Assembly: GCA_005405945.1 (NCBI GenBank)
Contig: BJHW01000002.1
Location: 1,116,001-1,180,000, forward strand
From: Streptomyces violaceusniger
Lineage (GTDB): Bacteria; Actinomycetota; Actinomycetes; Streptomycetales; Streptomycetaceae
Direction of reading: 5' to 3'
Length of the DNA stretch: 64,000 nt
Numbering within the stretch: the first letter of the stretch is position 1; every line of letters begins with the position of its first letter. The position numbers and the translations under genes were made by a program. The notes under the pieces were generated by a model. The model saw nothing but the letters and a program-made list of their open reading frames with translations, did no database searches and was not told the origin of the DNA. Positions 25,826 to 35,502 of the stretch are shown piece after piece.

Positions 25826-27153
25826 CAGGAAGCGTCCCGCGCGGTGCGGAAGCCGGCGAAGATCTGCCGGCGGACCGGCAGGTCCCAGTTGCGGAACGTG
25901 CCCCGGCAGGCGACCTCGTCCACCGCGAAGGAACCGCCGCGCAGCACCTTGTGCGCCGGGCCGAAGAACACCTCCGAGTACTCGCGGTAGGGGAAGGCGC
26001 GGAACCCCGGGTAGGGCAGGAAGTCGCTCGAGGTCCACTCCCACACATCGCCGATCAGCTGCCGCACCCCCAGCGGGGAGGCACCCAGCGGATAGCTGCC
26101 GGCCGCCGCGGGCCGCAGATGGCGCTGGCCCAAGTTGGCGTGGACGGGCGTGGGATCCTCGTCGCCCCACGGATAGCGCCGGGACCGGCCGCTCTCCGGG
26201 TCGTGGCGGGCGGCCTTCTCCCACTCCTCCTCGGTCGGCAGCCGCCGCCCCGCCCAGCGGGCGTAGGCGTCCGCCTCGTACCAGCTCACATGCACCACCG
26301 GCTCCTCCGGCGGCACCGGCTCCGTCACCCCGAACCGCCGGCGCAGCCACTGCCCGCCCTCGCGCCGCCAGAACAGCGGGGCGGCGAGGCCGTGCTCCTG
26401 GATGTACGCCCAGCCATCTGCCGTCCACCAGCGCCGCTCGGTGTAGCCGCCGTCCGCGATGAACCGCTGGTACGCGCCGTTGGTCACCGGAGTGGTGTCG
26501 ATGTGGAAGGCCGGGACCAGCCGGTGGTGCGCGGGCCGCTCGTTGTCCAGGGCCCAGGGCTCGGCCGAGGTGCCCATGGTGAACGGGCCGCCCGGGACCA
26601 GCACCTCCTCGGGCAGCGCCGCGCCGTCCGCCGTGTCGGGCGGCGGCGGGGCGGTGAGCGCGGCGGGTCCGCGGCGCAGCTGGTGGGTGATGAGCATCGT
26701 CTCGTCGTGCTGCTGCTCGTGCTGGGCGATCATGCCGAAGGCGAAGCCCGCGTCCACCAGCGGGGCGCCGCGCAGCTCGATCCGCTCCAGGACGTCCAGC
26801 ACCCGGCCGCGCACCTCATGGACATAGCCGCGGGCCTCGGCGGGCGCCAGCAGCGGCAGGGTGGGCCGCTCGGCGCGCGGATGCTCGAAGGCGTCGTATA
26901 TGGAGTCGATCTCGGGGCGCAGGGCGTCACGTCCGCCGACCGCGCGCAGCAGCCACTGCTCCTCCTGGTTGCCGATGTGCGCCAGATCCCACACCAGCGG
27001 GGACATCAAAGGGGAGTGCTGGGCGGTGAGGTCGGGCTCGTCCACGCAGGTGGTGAGGGTGTGGGTGCGGTCGCGCGCGGTGCGCAGCGCCTTCTCGGCG
27101 CGCCGGCGCAGCGCCTCGGGATCGGTGGTGGGATCGGAATCGGGGGCGGTCAT
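25825..27153 (-). CDS. egtB: hercynine oxygenase (sulfoxide synthase)
   Basis: 442 residues. Non-haem iron enzyme joining gamma-glutamylcysteine to hercynine with oxygen. The N-terminal DinB-like domain has LVWDLAHIGNQEEQWLLR and the iron ligands in AQHEQQHDETML. The C-terminal FGE-sulfatase domain has VPGGPFTMGT, LPTEEEWEKAA, GDVWEWTSS and VLRGGSF. The ATG at 27153 overlaps the egtA stop (ATGA) and follows GGAGGG. Confidence 0.93.
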   Translation of the reverse strand: MTAPDSDPTTDPEALRRRAEKALRTARDRTHTLTTCVDEPDLTAQHSPLMSPLVWDLAHIGNQEEQWLLRAVGGRDALRPEIDSIYDAFEHPRAERPTLPLLAPAEARGYVHEVRGRVLDVLERIELRGAPLVDAGFAFGMIAQHEQQHDETMLITHQLRRGPAALTAPPPPDTADGAALPEEVLVPGGPFTMGTSAEPWALDNERPAHHRLVPAFHIDTTPVTNGAYQRFIADGGYTERRWWTADGWAYIQEHGLAAPLFWRREGGQWLRRRFGVTEPVPPEEPVVHVSWYEADAYARWAGRRLPTEEEWEKAARHDPESGRSRRYPWGDEDPTPVHANLGQRHLRPAAAGSYPLGASPLGVRQLIGDVWEWTSSDFLPYPGFRAFPYREYSEVFFGPAHKVLRGGSFAVDEVACRGTFRNWDLPVRRQIFAGFRTARDAS

Positions 27154-28414
27154 GACCGTCCCTCCTTACCGGTGAGGGGAGCGAGTAGATCGTCGGCGGG
27201 ACATCGGCCGCGGAGCACATAGCGGTCGGTGAAGGCGGCGACGGCGGCCGTGATGGCGGGGGAGGCGCCGATGCGCGGCAGCGCGTCCAGCGCCGTGGTG
27301 AAGCAGCTGACGGCGGCGGTGCGCAACTCGGGGTCGGCCAGACCGTGGCGGGCCGCGGCGCGCCACAGCGGATTGCCCGGTGCGGGGCGGGCGCCCGCGG
27401 TCTCGGCGAGCGGCTTCACCACCCGGTAAACCGTTTCAGCAGCCTCGGGATCGTCGAAGAGCGCGACCGTGACGGCGAGGGGGACGATCCATCCGTCCTC
27501 ACCGCTCTGCGCGTCGATCATGCGCAGTTCCAGGTGGCCGCGCGGGCGGACGGGGGAAAGAGCGTGGAGATGTGGAAGTCGAGGTCGTCGTGGGTGGGCG
27601 GCCGGGGCAGCCCCGTCCGGGCCCACCGGCGGAAGGTCACCCCGGACGGCACCGTCCAGGGCGCCTTCTCCTCCCGGATGGCCATCACGGGCGCGTCCAG
27701 CACGTAGTGGGACCAGGCCGTGCGGGGATCGCGGCCGTCGGCCGGGGCGTGGGTGCGTCCGGGCTCCATCGCCGTCCACAGCGCCTGCCGGGTGGAACGG
27801 TAGCCCGTGGGGCGGCCCTGGCGCAGGGGCGAGTTGGCGAACGCTGCGGTCAGCACCGCGCCCAGCAGATGGGCGAGCCGCCAGCGCCGTGCCATGCCGA
27901 GCGGTCCGGGCTCCTCGTGCCCGGCGTCCACGCAGACCTGCACGGAGGCGGTGTTGCACATCATGGACCGCCCGGCAGGCCCGCGGCGGTCGAAGTAGGA
28001 CTCCATGCACTCGTACCGGGGCGTGGTGAGGAAGCGTCTCGGTGGGCGCCAGGGGTCATGTCCGTGGCCGGCGAGACCGAGTCCGAGGCCGGTGAGTACG
28101 GAACGTACGAGGACCAGATCGGCGGCCGCGGACTCCACACACGCGGTGAGGGAGTCGGCCGGGAGGGAGCTGAGCTCCACCTGACCGCCGGGTTCGAAGG
28201 TGATGGCGGACCGCAGCGGCAGTCCGCGCAGGGCGGTGACCGCGGCTTCGAGCCGGGCCGCCTCGATGGGTCGTGCGGGGTCGTGCGGGTCGTACATGAG
28301 CCATTCGAGCTCGACGCCGATGCGGCGCGGCGGCCCGGTCTTGAAACAGATGCCGTGCAGCCTGGCCTCCATCTCGGCCTCGCTGATCGCCTTGTCGTCG
28401 GGCACAGTCGTCAT
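27150..28414 (-). CDS. egtA: glutamate-cysteine ligase of ergothioneine biosynthesis (one-base frameshift)
   Basis: 421 residues after repair. It makes gamma-glutamylcysteine, the sulfur donor for EgtB. Family segments: PRRIGVELEWLMYDPHDPAR, ITFEPGGQVELSS, MMCNTASVQVCVDAG and HLELRMIDAQ. The frame breaks at the G run 27552-27556: the upstream frame ends in STLFPP and the downstream frame resumes at RPRGHLELRM. One extra G restores the family sequence. The rest of the operon is intact, so a sequence error is more likely than loss of function. First gene of egtABCD. Confidence 0.88.
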
Positions 28415-28585
28415 CTCCCGTCCCGTTCCGGCAACGGCTCGCTGGGAAACGAACCGATTCGTCGCCGTCCACTCTTTACCGCCGACGCGCCGGGCTCAAG
28501 GGTGCCTCCAGAGTTGCACAAGAGTTCATCCACCGCCGGGTGGGCAGGTCAGGATGGCTGACGGCGGTGGCGGTTCCGCTGCTCG

Positions 28586-28601
28586 TACCGACTGGTTAGT
28601 A
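28586..28601. promoter_or_regulatory. TetR-type operator upstream of the oxidoreductase/acyl-CoA dehydrogenase operon
   Basis: TACCGACTGGTTAGTA reads TACnnACnnGTnnGTA on both strands. It lies 55 bp before the start at 28656. Sites of this TAC-nn-AC-nn-GT-nn-GTA form are used by TetR-family acyl-CoA regulators. No regulator gene is adjacent. Confidence 0.55.
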
Positions 28602-28655
28602 TGTTCGACCCGGCGCGGTACCGCGTTCCGACGATCCGTTTGTGGAGGCCACCGG

Positions 28656-29660
28656 ATGCAGGCATGGCGAGTGCACGACAATGGCGAGCCCGGTGAGGTC
28701 ATGCGCCTCGACGAGGTGCCGGACCCCGAGGCGGGACCGGGACAGCTGCTGCTGCGGGTCCGGGCCGTCAACGTCAACTTCCCCGACGCCCTGCTGTGCC
28801 GCGGCCAGTACCAGGTGCGCCCGCCCCTGCCGTTCACCCCCGGCGTCGAGGTGTGCGGCGAGGTCGTCGCCGTCGGCGAGGGCGCCGAGGCCGTGGTGGG
28901 CTCCCGCGTCCTGGCCACGCCCACGCTCCCCGCGGGCGGCTTCGCCGAGCTGGTGCCCGTGGCGGCGGCGGCCGCGCTGCCCGCGCCCGACGCCCTGGAC
29001 GACGCCGAGGCCGCGGCGCTGCACATCGGCTACCAGACCGGCTGGTTCGGCCTGCACCGCAGGGCCCGCATCCAGTCCGGCGAGACGCTCCTGGTGCACG
29101 CCGCCGCGGGCGGGGTCGGCAGCGCCGCCGTCCAGCTCGGCAAGGCGGCCGGGGCCACCGTGATCGGGGTCGTCGGCGGTGACGACAAGGCCCGGGTGGC
29201 CCGCGAGCTCGGCTGCGACCTCGTCCTCGACCGGCGCGCCGACGACATCGTGGCGGCCGTCAAGGAGGCCACCGGCGGACGTGGCGCGGACGTCGTCTAC
29301 GACCCGGTCGGCGGCGACGCCTTCGTCAAGTCCGTCAAATGCGTCGCCTTCGAGGGCCGCATCGTGGTCGTCGGCTTCGCCAGCGGCGTCGTCCCCCAGG
29401 CCGCCCTCAACCACGCCCTGGTCAAGAACTACGCCATCCTCGGCCTCCACTGGGGCCTGTACAACACCCACGACCCGGCCGCGATCCGCGCCTGTCACGA
29501 GGAGCTGACCGAGCTCGCCGCGCAGGGCACCGTCAAACCGCTGGTCAGCGAGCGCGTACCGCTGAAGGACGCGGCCGACGCCGTCCAGCGCGTCGCCGAC
29601 GGCGTGACCACCGGCCGCGTGGTCGTCGTCCCCGGGCAGGCCGCCGGAGGGGCCCGATGA
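28656..29660 (+). CDS. NADPH:quinone oxidoreductase family protein (MDR superfamily)
   Basis: 334 residues. Zinc-free medium-chain reductase of the quinone oxidoreductase/enoyl reductase type: a GroES-like N-terminal domain (PPLPFTPGVEVCGEVVAVGE) and a Rossmann domain with LLVHAAAGGVGSAAVQLGKA. It uses NADPH to reduce quinones or conjugated enones. The start follows GGAGG by 8 bases. It overlaps the next acyl-CoA dehydrogenase gene by 4 bases, so the three-gene operon probably handles one acyl or enone substrate. Confidence 0.87.
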   Translation: MQAWRVHDNGEPGEVMRLDEVPDPEAGPGQLLLRVRAVNVNFPDALLCRGQYQVRPPLPFTPGVEVCGEVVAVGEGAEAVVGSRVLATPTLPAGGFAELVPVAAAAALPAPDALDDAEAAALHIGYQTGWFGLHRRARIQSGETLLVHAAAGGVGSAAVQLGKAAGATVIGVVGGDDKARVARELGCDLVLDRRADDIVAAVKEATGGRGADVVYDPVGGDAFVKSVKCVAFEGRIVVVGFASGVVPQAALNHALVKNYAILGLHWGLYNTHDPAAIRACHEELTELAAQGTVKPLVSERVPLKDAADAVQRVADGVTTGRVVVVPGQAAGGAR

Positions 29661-30862
29661 GCACCACCCGGCACCGCCCCGCCGTGGACGCCGACGAGCT
29701 GCGCCGCCGCGTCCGCGAGCTCCTGGACGCCCATCCGCCCGCCACCACCGACCGCCTGGACTTCCTGCGCGCCCGCTTCGACGCCGGGCTCGCCTGGGTG
29801 CACTACCCGGCCGGACTCGGCGGCCTGGACGCCCCGCGCTCCTTGCAAGCCGTCGTCGACGCCGAGCTGGAGGCCGCGGGGGCGCCCGACAACGACCCCC
29901 GCCGCATCGGCATCGGCCTCGGCATGGCCGCCCCCACCATCCTCGGCTTCGGCACCGACGAGCAGCGGCAGCGGCTGCTGCGCCCGCTGTGGACCGGCGA
30001 GGAGGTGTGGTGCCAGCTGTTCAGCGAGCCCGGCGCCGGATCCGACCTCGCGGCGCTGGCCACCCGTGCGGTGCGCGACGGCGACGACTGGGTGGTCGAC
30101 GGACAGAAGGTCTGGACCTCGAGCGCCCATCTCGCCCGCTGGGCCATCCTCATCGCCCGCACCGACCCCGACCAGCCCAAACACCGCGGCATCAGCTACT
30201 TCGTCTGCGATATGACCGACCCCGGGGTCGAGGTACGGCCACTGCGCCAGATCACCGGCGAGGCGGAGTTCAACGAGGTCTTCCTCACCGGGGTGCGCAT
30301 CCCCGACAGCCGGCGGCTCGGCGAGATCGGCGAGGGCTGGCGCGTCGCCCAGACCACCCTGATGAACGAGCGGGTCGCCATCGGCGGCGGCCGTGTCCCC
30401 CGCGAGGGCGGCATGATCGGCCTCGTCGCCGACACCTGGCGCGAGCGGCCCGAACTGCGCACCCACGACCTCCACCAGCGGCTGCTGCGGCTGTGGGTGG
30501 AGTCCGAGGCGGCCCGGCTCGCGGGCGAGCGGCTGCGCCAGCAGCTCGCGGTCGGCCAGCCCGGCCCCGAGGGCTCGGCCATGAAGCTCGCCTTCGCCCG
30601 CCTCAACCAGCACATCAGCGCGCTCGAGGTCGAGCTGCTGGGCGAGGAGGGGCTGCTCTACGACGACTGGACGCCGCGCCGCCCGGAACTGGTGGACTTC
30701 ACCGGGCGCGAGGCCGGCTACCGCTATCTGCGCGCCAAGGGCAACTCCATCGAGGGCGGCACCTCGGAGGTGCTGCTCAACATCATCGCCGAACGCGTCC
30801 TGGGCCTGCCGCCCGAGCCGCGGACCGACAAGGACGTCCCGTGGAAGGACCTGCCCCGATGA
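29657..30862 (+). CDS. acyl-CoA dehydrogenase, first of a pair
   Basis: 401 residues. FAD acyl-CoA dehydrogenase fold with WCQLFSEPGAGSDLAALATR (FAD/substrate site), TSSAHLARWAILIARTD and the C-terminal IEGGTSEVLLNIIAERVLGL. The pairing with a second, shorter ACAD coupled by an ATGA overlap is the layout of the heterotetrameric ACADs that oxidise steroid side chains and rings in actinobacteria. Together with the ipd cluster 13 kb away this hints at a steroid or terpenoid substrate, but that is inference. Confidence 0.87.
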   Translation: MSTTRHRPAVDADELRRRVRELLDAHPPATTDRLDFLRARFDAGLAWVHYPAGLGGLDAPRSLQAVVDAELEAAGAPDNDPRRIGIGLGMAAPTILGFGTDEQRQRLLRPLWTGEEVWCQLFSEPGAGSDLAALATRAVRDGDDWVVDGQKVWTSSAHLARWAILIARTDPDQPKHRGISYFVCDMTDPGVEVRPLRQITGEAEFNEVFLTGVRIPDSRRLGEIGEGWRVAQTTLMNERVAIGGGRVPREGGMIGLVADTWRERPELRTHDLHQRLLRLWVESEAARLAGERLRQQLAVGQPGPEGSAMKLAFARLNQHISALEVELLGEEGLLYDDWTPRRPELVDFTGREAGYRYLRAKGNSIEGGTSEVLLNIIAERVLGLPPEPRTDKDVPWKDLPR

Positions 30863-32010
30863 GCGCCGCCGACCTGCTCTACTCCGAGGCGGAGGACGAT
30901 CTGCGCGCGGCCGTACGGTCGCTGCTCACCGACCGATGCCCGCCCGCGACGGTGATGTCCGAGGCCGAGAGCGGCCGGGCGTACGACGTGGCGCTGTGGC
31001 ACGCGCTGGGCGCCGAAATGGGCACCGCGGGGCTGCTGGTGCCGGACAAGCTCGGCGGCCAGGGCGCCACCGCGCGTGAGGCGGCGGTGGTGATGGAGGA
31101 GCTCGGCCGCGCTGTCGCCCCCGTGCCCTACCTCACCAGCGCCGTCCTCGCCGCCGCCGCCCTGCTCGGCTGCGACACCGGCCAGGAGGCCGTGGCCCGG
31201 CTGCTCGGCGCGCTCGCCGAGGGCCGTACGGTCGGCGCCCTCGCGGTGCCGCTGTCCACCATGGCCGTGGTGCCCGGCGATGGGACGGGCGCGCCTGCCG
31301 CGACCGTACGGGCCGACGGCGACGGCGCGCTCAGCGGCCAGGTCTCCGGTGTCGCGGGCGCGGCGGGCGCCGATGTGCTGCTCGTCCCCGCCACCGGCGC
31401 GGACGGCTACGGTCTTTACGCCGTGGAGACCGCCGAGACCAGCGTCACCGTCGAACCCCTCACCTCGCTCGACCTCACCCGCCCGCTCGCCGCGGTGACC
31501 CTCACCGGCGCCCCGGCCCGCCGGCTGGCCGGGCCCGACCGGGCCGAGGCGGCCATCGGGCGGGCGCTGCTGACCGGGGCCGGGCTGCTCGCCTCCGAGC
31601 AGCTGGGCGTGGCCGAGTGGTGTCTGACCGAGACCGTCCGCCACACCAAGGAGCGCCATCAGTTCGGGCGCCCCATCGGCTCGTTCCAGGCGCTCAAGCA
31701 CCGCATGGCCGCGCTGTGGCTGGAGCTGGTCTCGGCGCGCGCCACCGCCCGGTACGCCGCCGACGCACTGGCCACGGACAGCCCGGACACACCGGTCGCG
31801 GTGGCCGTGGCCCAGGCGCACTGCGCCGAGGTGGCGGTGCACGCGGCCGAGGAGTGCGTCCAACTGCACGGCGGCATCGGCATGACCTGGGAGCACCCGG
31901 CGCATCTGTATCTCAAGCGGGCCAAGAGCGACGAGATCGCGCTGGGCACCCCCGGCCGTCACCGGCAGGCGCTCGCCGGGCTGGTGGATCTGCCGGCCCC
32001 CACCGGCTGA
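30859..32010 (+). CDS. acyl-CoA dehydrogenase, second of a pair
   Basis: 383 residues. Smaller ACAD partner: GTAGLLVPDKLGGQGATARE in the N-terminal helical domain, ERHQFGRPIGSFQALKHRMA and CVQLHGGIGMTWEHPAHLYL in the C-terminal helices. The middle region is divergent (long Ala/Gly-rich stretch at about 125-185), as in partner subunits that keep only part of the FAD site. Its start overlaps the previous stop, so a mixed oligomer is likely. No further gene is coupled downstream. Confidence 0.86.
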   Translation: MSAADLLYSEAEDDLRAAVRSLLTDRCPPATVMSEAESGRAYDVALWHALGAEMGTAGLLVPDKLGGQGATAREAAVVMEELGRAVAPVPYLTSAVLAAAALLGCDTGQEAVARLLGALAEGRTVGALAVPLSTMAVVPGDGTGAPAATVRADGDGALSGQVSGVAGAAGADVLLVPATGADGYGLYAVETAETSVTVEPLTSLDLTRPLAAVTLTGAPARRLAGPDRAEAAIGRALLTGAGLLASEQLGVAEWCLTETVRHTKERHQFGRPIGSFQALKHRMAALWLELVSARATARYAADALATDSPDTPVAVAVAQAHCAEVAVHAAEECVQLHGGIGMTWEHPAHLYLKRAKSDEIALGTPGRHRQALAGLVDLPAPTG

Positions 32011-32059
32011 CCGGCCGGATCCGGCGAACCCGCCCCCGCTCCGCGATCACGCCACTAGA

Positions 32060-32081
32060 GTGCCGAACAGCTGTGCGGCAC
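32060..32081. promoter_or_regulatory. 22-bp palindrome upstream of the GMC oxidoreductase
   Basis: Segments GTGCCG, ACAGCTGT and CGGCAC separated by single bases form a symmetrical site. It lies 26 bp before the start at 32108 and just downstream of a TAGAGT that resembles a -10 hexamer, so it would lie at the transcription start. Probably a repressor operator. Confidence 0.6.
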
Positions 32082-32107
32082 ATCGGGTGGGTCCGGAACG
32101 GGGGCAC

Positions 32108-33628
32108 ATGATGAGCGACTACGACTACATCGTGGTGGGGGCGGGCTCGGCGGGCGCCGTGGTGGCGGCCCGGCTGACGGAAGCCCCGGACGTACGGGTG
32201 CTGCTGCTGGAGGCCGGGAAGGACGACGCCGCCGAGCAGATCCACGACCCCACCGCGTGGTTCACCCTGATCGGCGGTGAGCACGACTGGGGCTACACCA
32301 CCGTCCCGCAGCCGGGCCTGGCCGGGCACCCCCAGGCCGCGGTGCGCGGCAAGGTCCTCGGCGGCTCCAGCAGCATCAATGTGATGACCTACGTCCGCGG
32401 CCACCTCGGCACCTTCGACGCCTGGGCCGCCGACGGCTGCACCGGCTGGGACGCCGCCTCGGTGCTGGAGGCCTTCCGCGCCCTCGAGCACACCGAGGGC
32501 AGCGATCCCCGCTTCCGCGGCACCGGCGGTCCGCTGCGGCTCAGCCGGGCCGGGACGCCCAACCCGCTGAGCACCGCCTTCCTCGACGCCGCCAAGGAAC
32601 TCGGCCACCCCTACAACGACGACTTCAACGGCGCGGAGAGCGACGGCGCCGGGCGCCATGAGTGGACCATCCACGAGGGGCGCCGCCAGAGCACGGCGGT
32701 CGCCTATCTCGATCCCGCGATGGACCGCCCCAACCTCACCGTCCGCACCGAGGCCCGGGCACACCGGCTGCTCTTCGAGGGCACCCGCTGCGTCGGCGTC
32801 GAATACGCGGGCTCCGGCGGTGCGGCACGGCGGGTGCGCGCGGCACGGGAGGTCGTCGTGTGCGCGGGCTCGGTGGACTCGCCCAAGCTGCTGATGCTCT
32901 CCGGCATCGGCCCGTCCGGCCATCTGCGCGACGTGGGCGTCCCGGTGCTGGTGGACGCCCCCGAGGTGGGGGCCAACCTCCAGGACCACCCGCTGGTCGG
33001 GCTGGTCCACGAGGCGGGCACCCCGCTGCCGCCGCCCCCGCCGACCACCGCCGAGGCGGCCCTGTTCACCCGGACCGACCCCGGGCTGCCCGGCCCCGAC
33101 CTCGAGGTGTTCCTCTTTCACATCCCGTTCCACCCCAGGCTGCTGCCGTTCCCGCCGAACAGCTTCACCCTGACGGCCGCCGCGATGCGGCCCCACAGCC
33201 GGGGCACGGTCCGGCTCTCCGGCGCGGACCCCGAGGACCGGCCGCTGATCGACCCCGGCTATCTCAGCGACGAAAGGGACCTCGCCACCCTGGTCCAAGG
33301 GGTCGAACTGGCCCGGTCGCTGGCCGCCACCGACGCGTTCCAGGCGTGGCAGCCGCGCGAACTGCTGCCCGGTCCCGGGGTGAGCGGCCGGGACGGACTG
33401 GCCGACTTCGTCCGCGAGAACGCCGGCACCTACTTCCACCACGTCGGCACCTGCCGGATGGGCGGGGACGAGCGATCGGTGGTGGACCCCCGGCTGCGGG
33501 TCCGGGGCGTCGAGGGGCTGCGGATCGCCGATGGATCGATCATGCCGTCGATCGTCTCGGCCAACACCAACGCGGCCTGCGTCATGATCGGCGAGATGGC
33601 CGCCGAGCTGATCCGCGCCGACGCCTGA
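32108..33628 (+). CDS. GMC-family oxidoreductase (choline dehydrogenase-like)
   Basis: 506 residues. FAD motif YIVVGAGSAGAVVAARL at residues 6-22, GMC signature segments VLGGSSSINVMTYVRGH and VVVCAGSVDSPKLLMLSGIG, and the C-terminal catalytic block YFHHVGTCRMG with ANTNAACVMIGE. GMC enzymes oxidise alcohols, sugars or sterols with oxygen or an acceptor. The substrate cannot be told from sequence; choline dehydrogenase-like is only the closest general group. Tandem ATGs at 32108 and 32111. The gene stands alone behind a strong palindromic operator. Confidence 0.87.
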   Translation: MMSDYDYIVVGAGSAGAVVAARLTEAPDVRVLLLEAGKDDAAEQIHDPTAWFTLIGGEHDWGYTTVPQPGLAGHPQAAVRGKVLGGSSSINVMTYVRGHLGTFDAWAADGCTGWDAASVLEAFRALEHTEGSDPRFRGTGGPLRLSRAGTPNPLSTAFLDAAKELGHPYNDDFNGAESDGAGRHEWTIHEGRRQSTAVAYLDPAMDRPNLTVRTEARAHRLLFEGTRCVGVEYAGSGGAARRVRAAREVVVCAGSVDSPKLLMLSGIGPSGHLRDVGVPVLVDAPEVGANLQDHPLVGLVHEAGTPLPPPPPTTAEAALFTRTDPGLPGPDLEVFLFHIPFHPRLLPFPPNSFTLTAAAMRPHSRGTVRLSGADPEDRPLIDPGYLSDERDLATLVQGVELARSLAATDAFQAWQPRELLPGPGVSGRDGLADFVRENAGTYFHHVGTCRMGGDERSVVDPRLRVRGVEGLRIADGSIMPSIVSANTNAACVMIGEMAAELIRADA

Positions 33629-33792
33629 GCGGGCTCGCCACGCCCGTTCACCGCGCGGGGGCGACCGCCGGGGAGCAACCGAACAGCAGATCGGCACCCG
33701 TCTGGAGCACCAGGTGGCGGCGGTCCAGGGGCGATTCTGGGCCACACTGACGGCCGGATTCCGATGCTCCGTAGTGGCCGAGGAGGCTCCCC

Positions 33793-33987
33793 GTGGCCAT
33801 TTCCATCTCCGTGGTCCTGCTGCTTCTGATCCTCACAGTGGTGTTTCTCCGCAGCGGCGGACTGCGCATCTCGCATGCGCTGGTCTGTGTGACGCTGGGC
33901 TTCTACCTGGCGAGCAGCAGTGTGGCGCCCACCATCTCCGAGGGGCTGGCAGCCACCGCGGACGTGGTCAGCAGCGTCCGTCCCTGA
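33793..33987 (+). CDS. small single-pass or two-pass membrane protein, conserved unknown
   Basis: 64 residues starting at GTG with GGAGG 7 bases upstream. An N-terminal hydrophobic helix (ISVVLLLLILTVVFL), a short basic turn (RSGG) and a second hydrophobic stretch (HALVCVTLGFYLASSSVAP) suggest two membrane passes. I recall similar small proteins in other streptomycetes but not a function. It ends 36 bp from the convergent encapsulin shell gene, so the neighbourhood suggests no clear link. Confidence 0.7.
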   Translation: MAISISVVLLLLILTVVFLRSGGLRISHALVCVTLGFYLASSSVAPTISEGLAATADVVSSVRP

Positions 33988-34023
33988 TCCACGCCCGCGG
34001 CGACCGGTCTCCGACGGCCGGGC

Positions 34024-35411
34024 TCAGCGGCCGATCTCGACGTCCTCCAGCACACCGACGGCGTCGGGCACCAGAATCGCCGCCGAGTAGTAGGCGGAGA
34101 CCAGATAGGACGTCACGGCCTGCTCGCTGATGCCCATGAACCGGACGTTCAGACTCGGCTCGTACTCATCCGGGATACCGGTCTGATGCAGACCGACGAC
34201 CCCCTGGCTCTCCTCGCCGGTGCGCATCGCCAGGATCGAGCTGGTGCCGGACTCGCTGACCGGGATCTTGTTGCAGGGCAGCAGCGGAACCCCGCGCCAC
34301 GCCCGCACCGCGACCCCGGCCACCTCGACGCCCTGCGGATACAGACCACGGCGGCTGCACTCCCGCCCGAAGGCGGCGATGGTGCGCGGATGCGCCAGCA
34401 GGTACTGGGTCTTGCGGCGCCGGGCCAGCAGTTCGTCGAGGTCGTCGGGGGTGGGCGGGCCGCTGCGGGTGTGGATGCGCTGGGAGAGGTCGGCGTTGTG
34501 CAGCAGGCCGAATTCGCGGTTGTTGACGAGTTCGTGTTCCTGGCGTTCGCGCAGGGCCTCGATGGTGAGGCGGAGCTGCTGCTCGACCTGGTTCATGGGT
34601 TCGTTGTAGAGGTCGGCGACGCGGGTGTGGACGCGCAGCACGGTCTGGGCCACGCTCAGCTCGTACTCCCGCGGCTCCAGTTCGTAGTCCACGAACGTGC
34701 CCGGCAGGACCGGCTCGCCCGAGTGGCCGGACGCGATGGCGATATCGGCCTCTCCGCGCCGGTTCTGAGCGGGCGCGGTCCGCTCGGAGAGCCCCCGGAG
34801 ATGGTCGCGCAGCGACGCGGAGCGGTCGGCGGCCTCCTGGACGACGCGGCGGGGGAGGGTGAGCACCGTGGTCCGGGTGACGGCCCGGGCGGTGAACTCC
34901 CAGGTGCGCTCCGGACCGGTCAGGACCGTGTCGCCGAAGTACTCCCCGTCGGCCAGCACCGCCACCGTGCTGCCCTGGTCATACGCGCCGGGGGCGATCT
35001 GGCGGACCTTGCCATGGGCGATCAGGAACACCTGGTCGGCCGGGCGGCCCGCCTCCACCAGCACATCCCCCGGCGCGTACTCGCGCTGGACACAGCCGTC
35101 GGCCAGCGACTCCAGCACGGAGGTGTCCCCGAAGCCGCGCAGCGTCGGCAGCTCTCCCAGCTCCGGGGGATGACCCGCACCTGTGATCCGGTGGTGATGA
35201 ACTCCACCCGCCCGTCCCCGACCGTGTAGGTCAGCCGACGGTTCACCCGGTACGTACCGGCCGACACCTGGACCCAGGGGAGGACGCGCAGCAGCCACCG
35301 GGAGGAGATGGCCTGCATCTGCGGAACCGACTTGGTGGTGGTCGCCAGGTTCCGCGCGGCGGCCGTGCCCAGGCTCAGCGGCTGCTCACCGGACTCCACG
35401 GAGGTGGTCAT
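34024..35411 (-). CDS. family 2B encapsulin shell protein A (one-base frameshift)
   Basis: 462 residues after repair, paralogous to the next gene upstream. The N-terminal arm (RNLATTTKSVPQMQAISSRW) leads to the HK97-like core, into which a cyclic-nucleotide-binding domain is inserted (about residues 85-200, QREYAPGDVLVEAGRPADQV). The core then continues (ELSVAQTVLRVHTRVADLYN, PWRG-like AWRGVPLLPCNKIPVSESG, IPDEYEPSLNVRFMGI) to a C-terminus ending LEDVEIG. These features mark the cargo-packing nanocompartment shells known with terpene cyclases. The frame breaks at the G run 35165-35169; one extra G joins VRVIP to PELGELPTL. The start is the ATG at 35411; no strong ribosome site is seen. Confidence 0.85.
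34423..34675 (-). repeat. 253-bp tract shared with shell gene B (35905-36157)
   Basis: Aligned at a constant offset of 1482 bp, the two tracts differ at only four positions, and the last 150 bp are identical including silent sites, while flanking parts of the genes are clearly diverged. The tract encodes the long helix and loop region of the HK97-like core. Gene conversion is the likely cause. Confidence 0.85.
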
Positions 35412-35502
35412 AAGTGCTCATCACCCATTTCGGTAGATATTCGGGAAGGTATGCGGAGGCCACAGGCCCGGTCGGGTGGACGTCAGCGTCCGTCGGGCGG
35501 AT

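Noticed and set aside
24108..26048. A single 646-residue protein ending in EgtD
   Set aside because: The extra N-terminal part is out-of-frame translation of egtC. A ribosome site and a TTG start coupled to the egtC stop define the normal 321-residue EgtD.
27150..28414. egtA as a pseudogene
   Set aside because: A single missing base in a G run, identical in kind to eleven others in this window, with the rest of the operon intact; sequence error is more likely.
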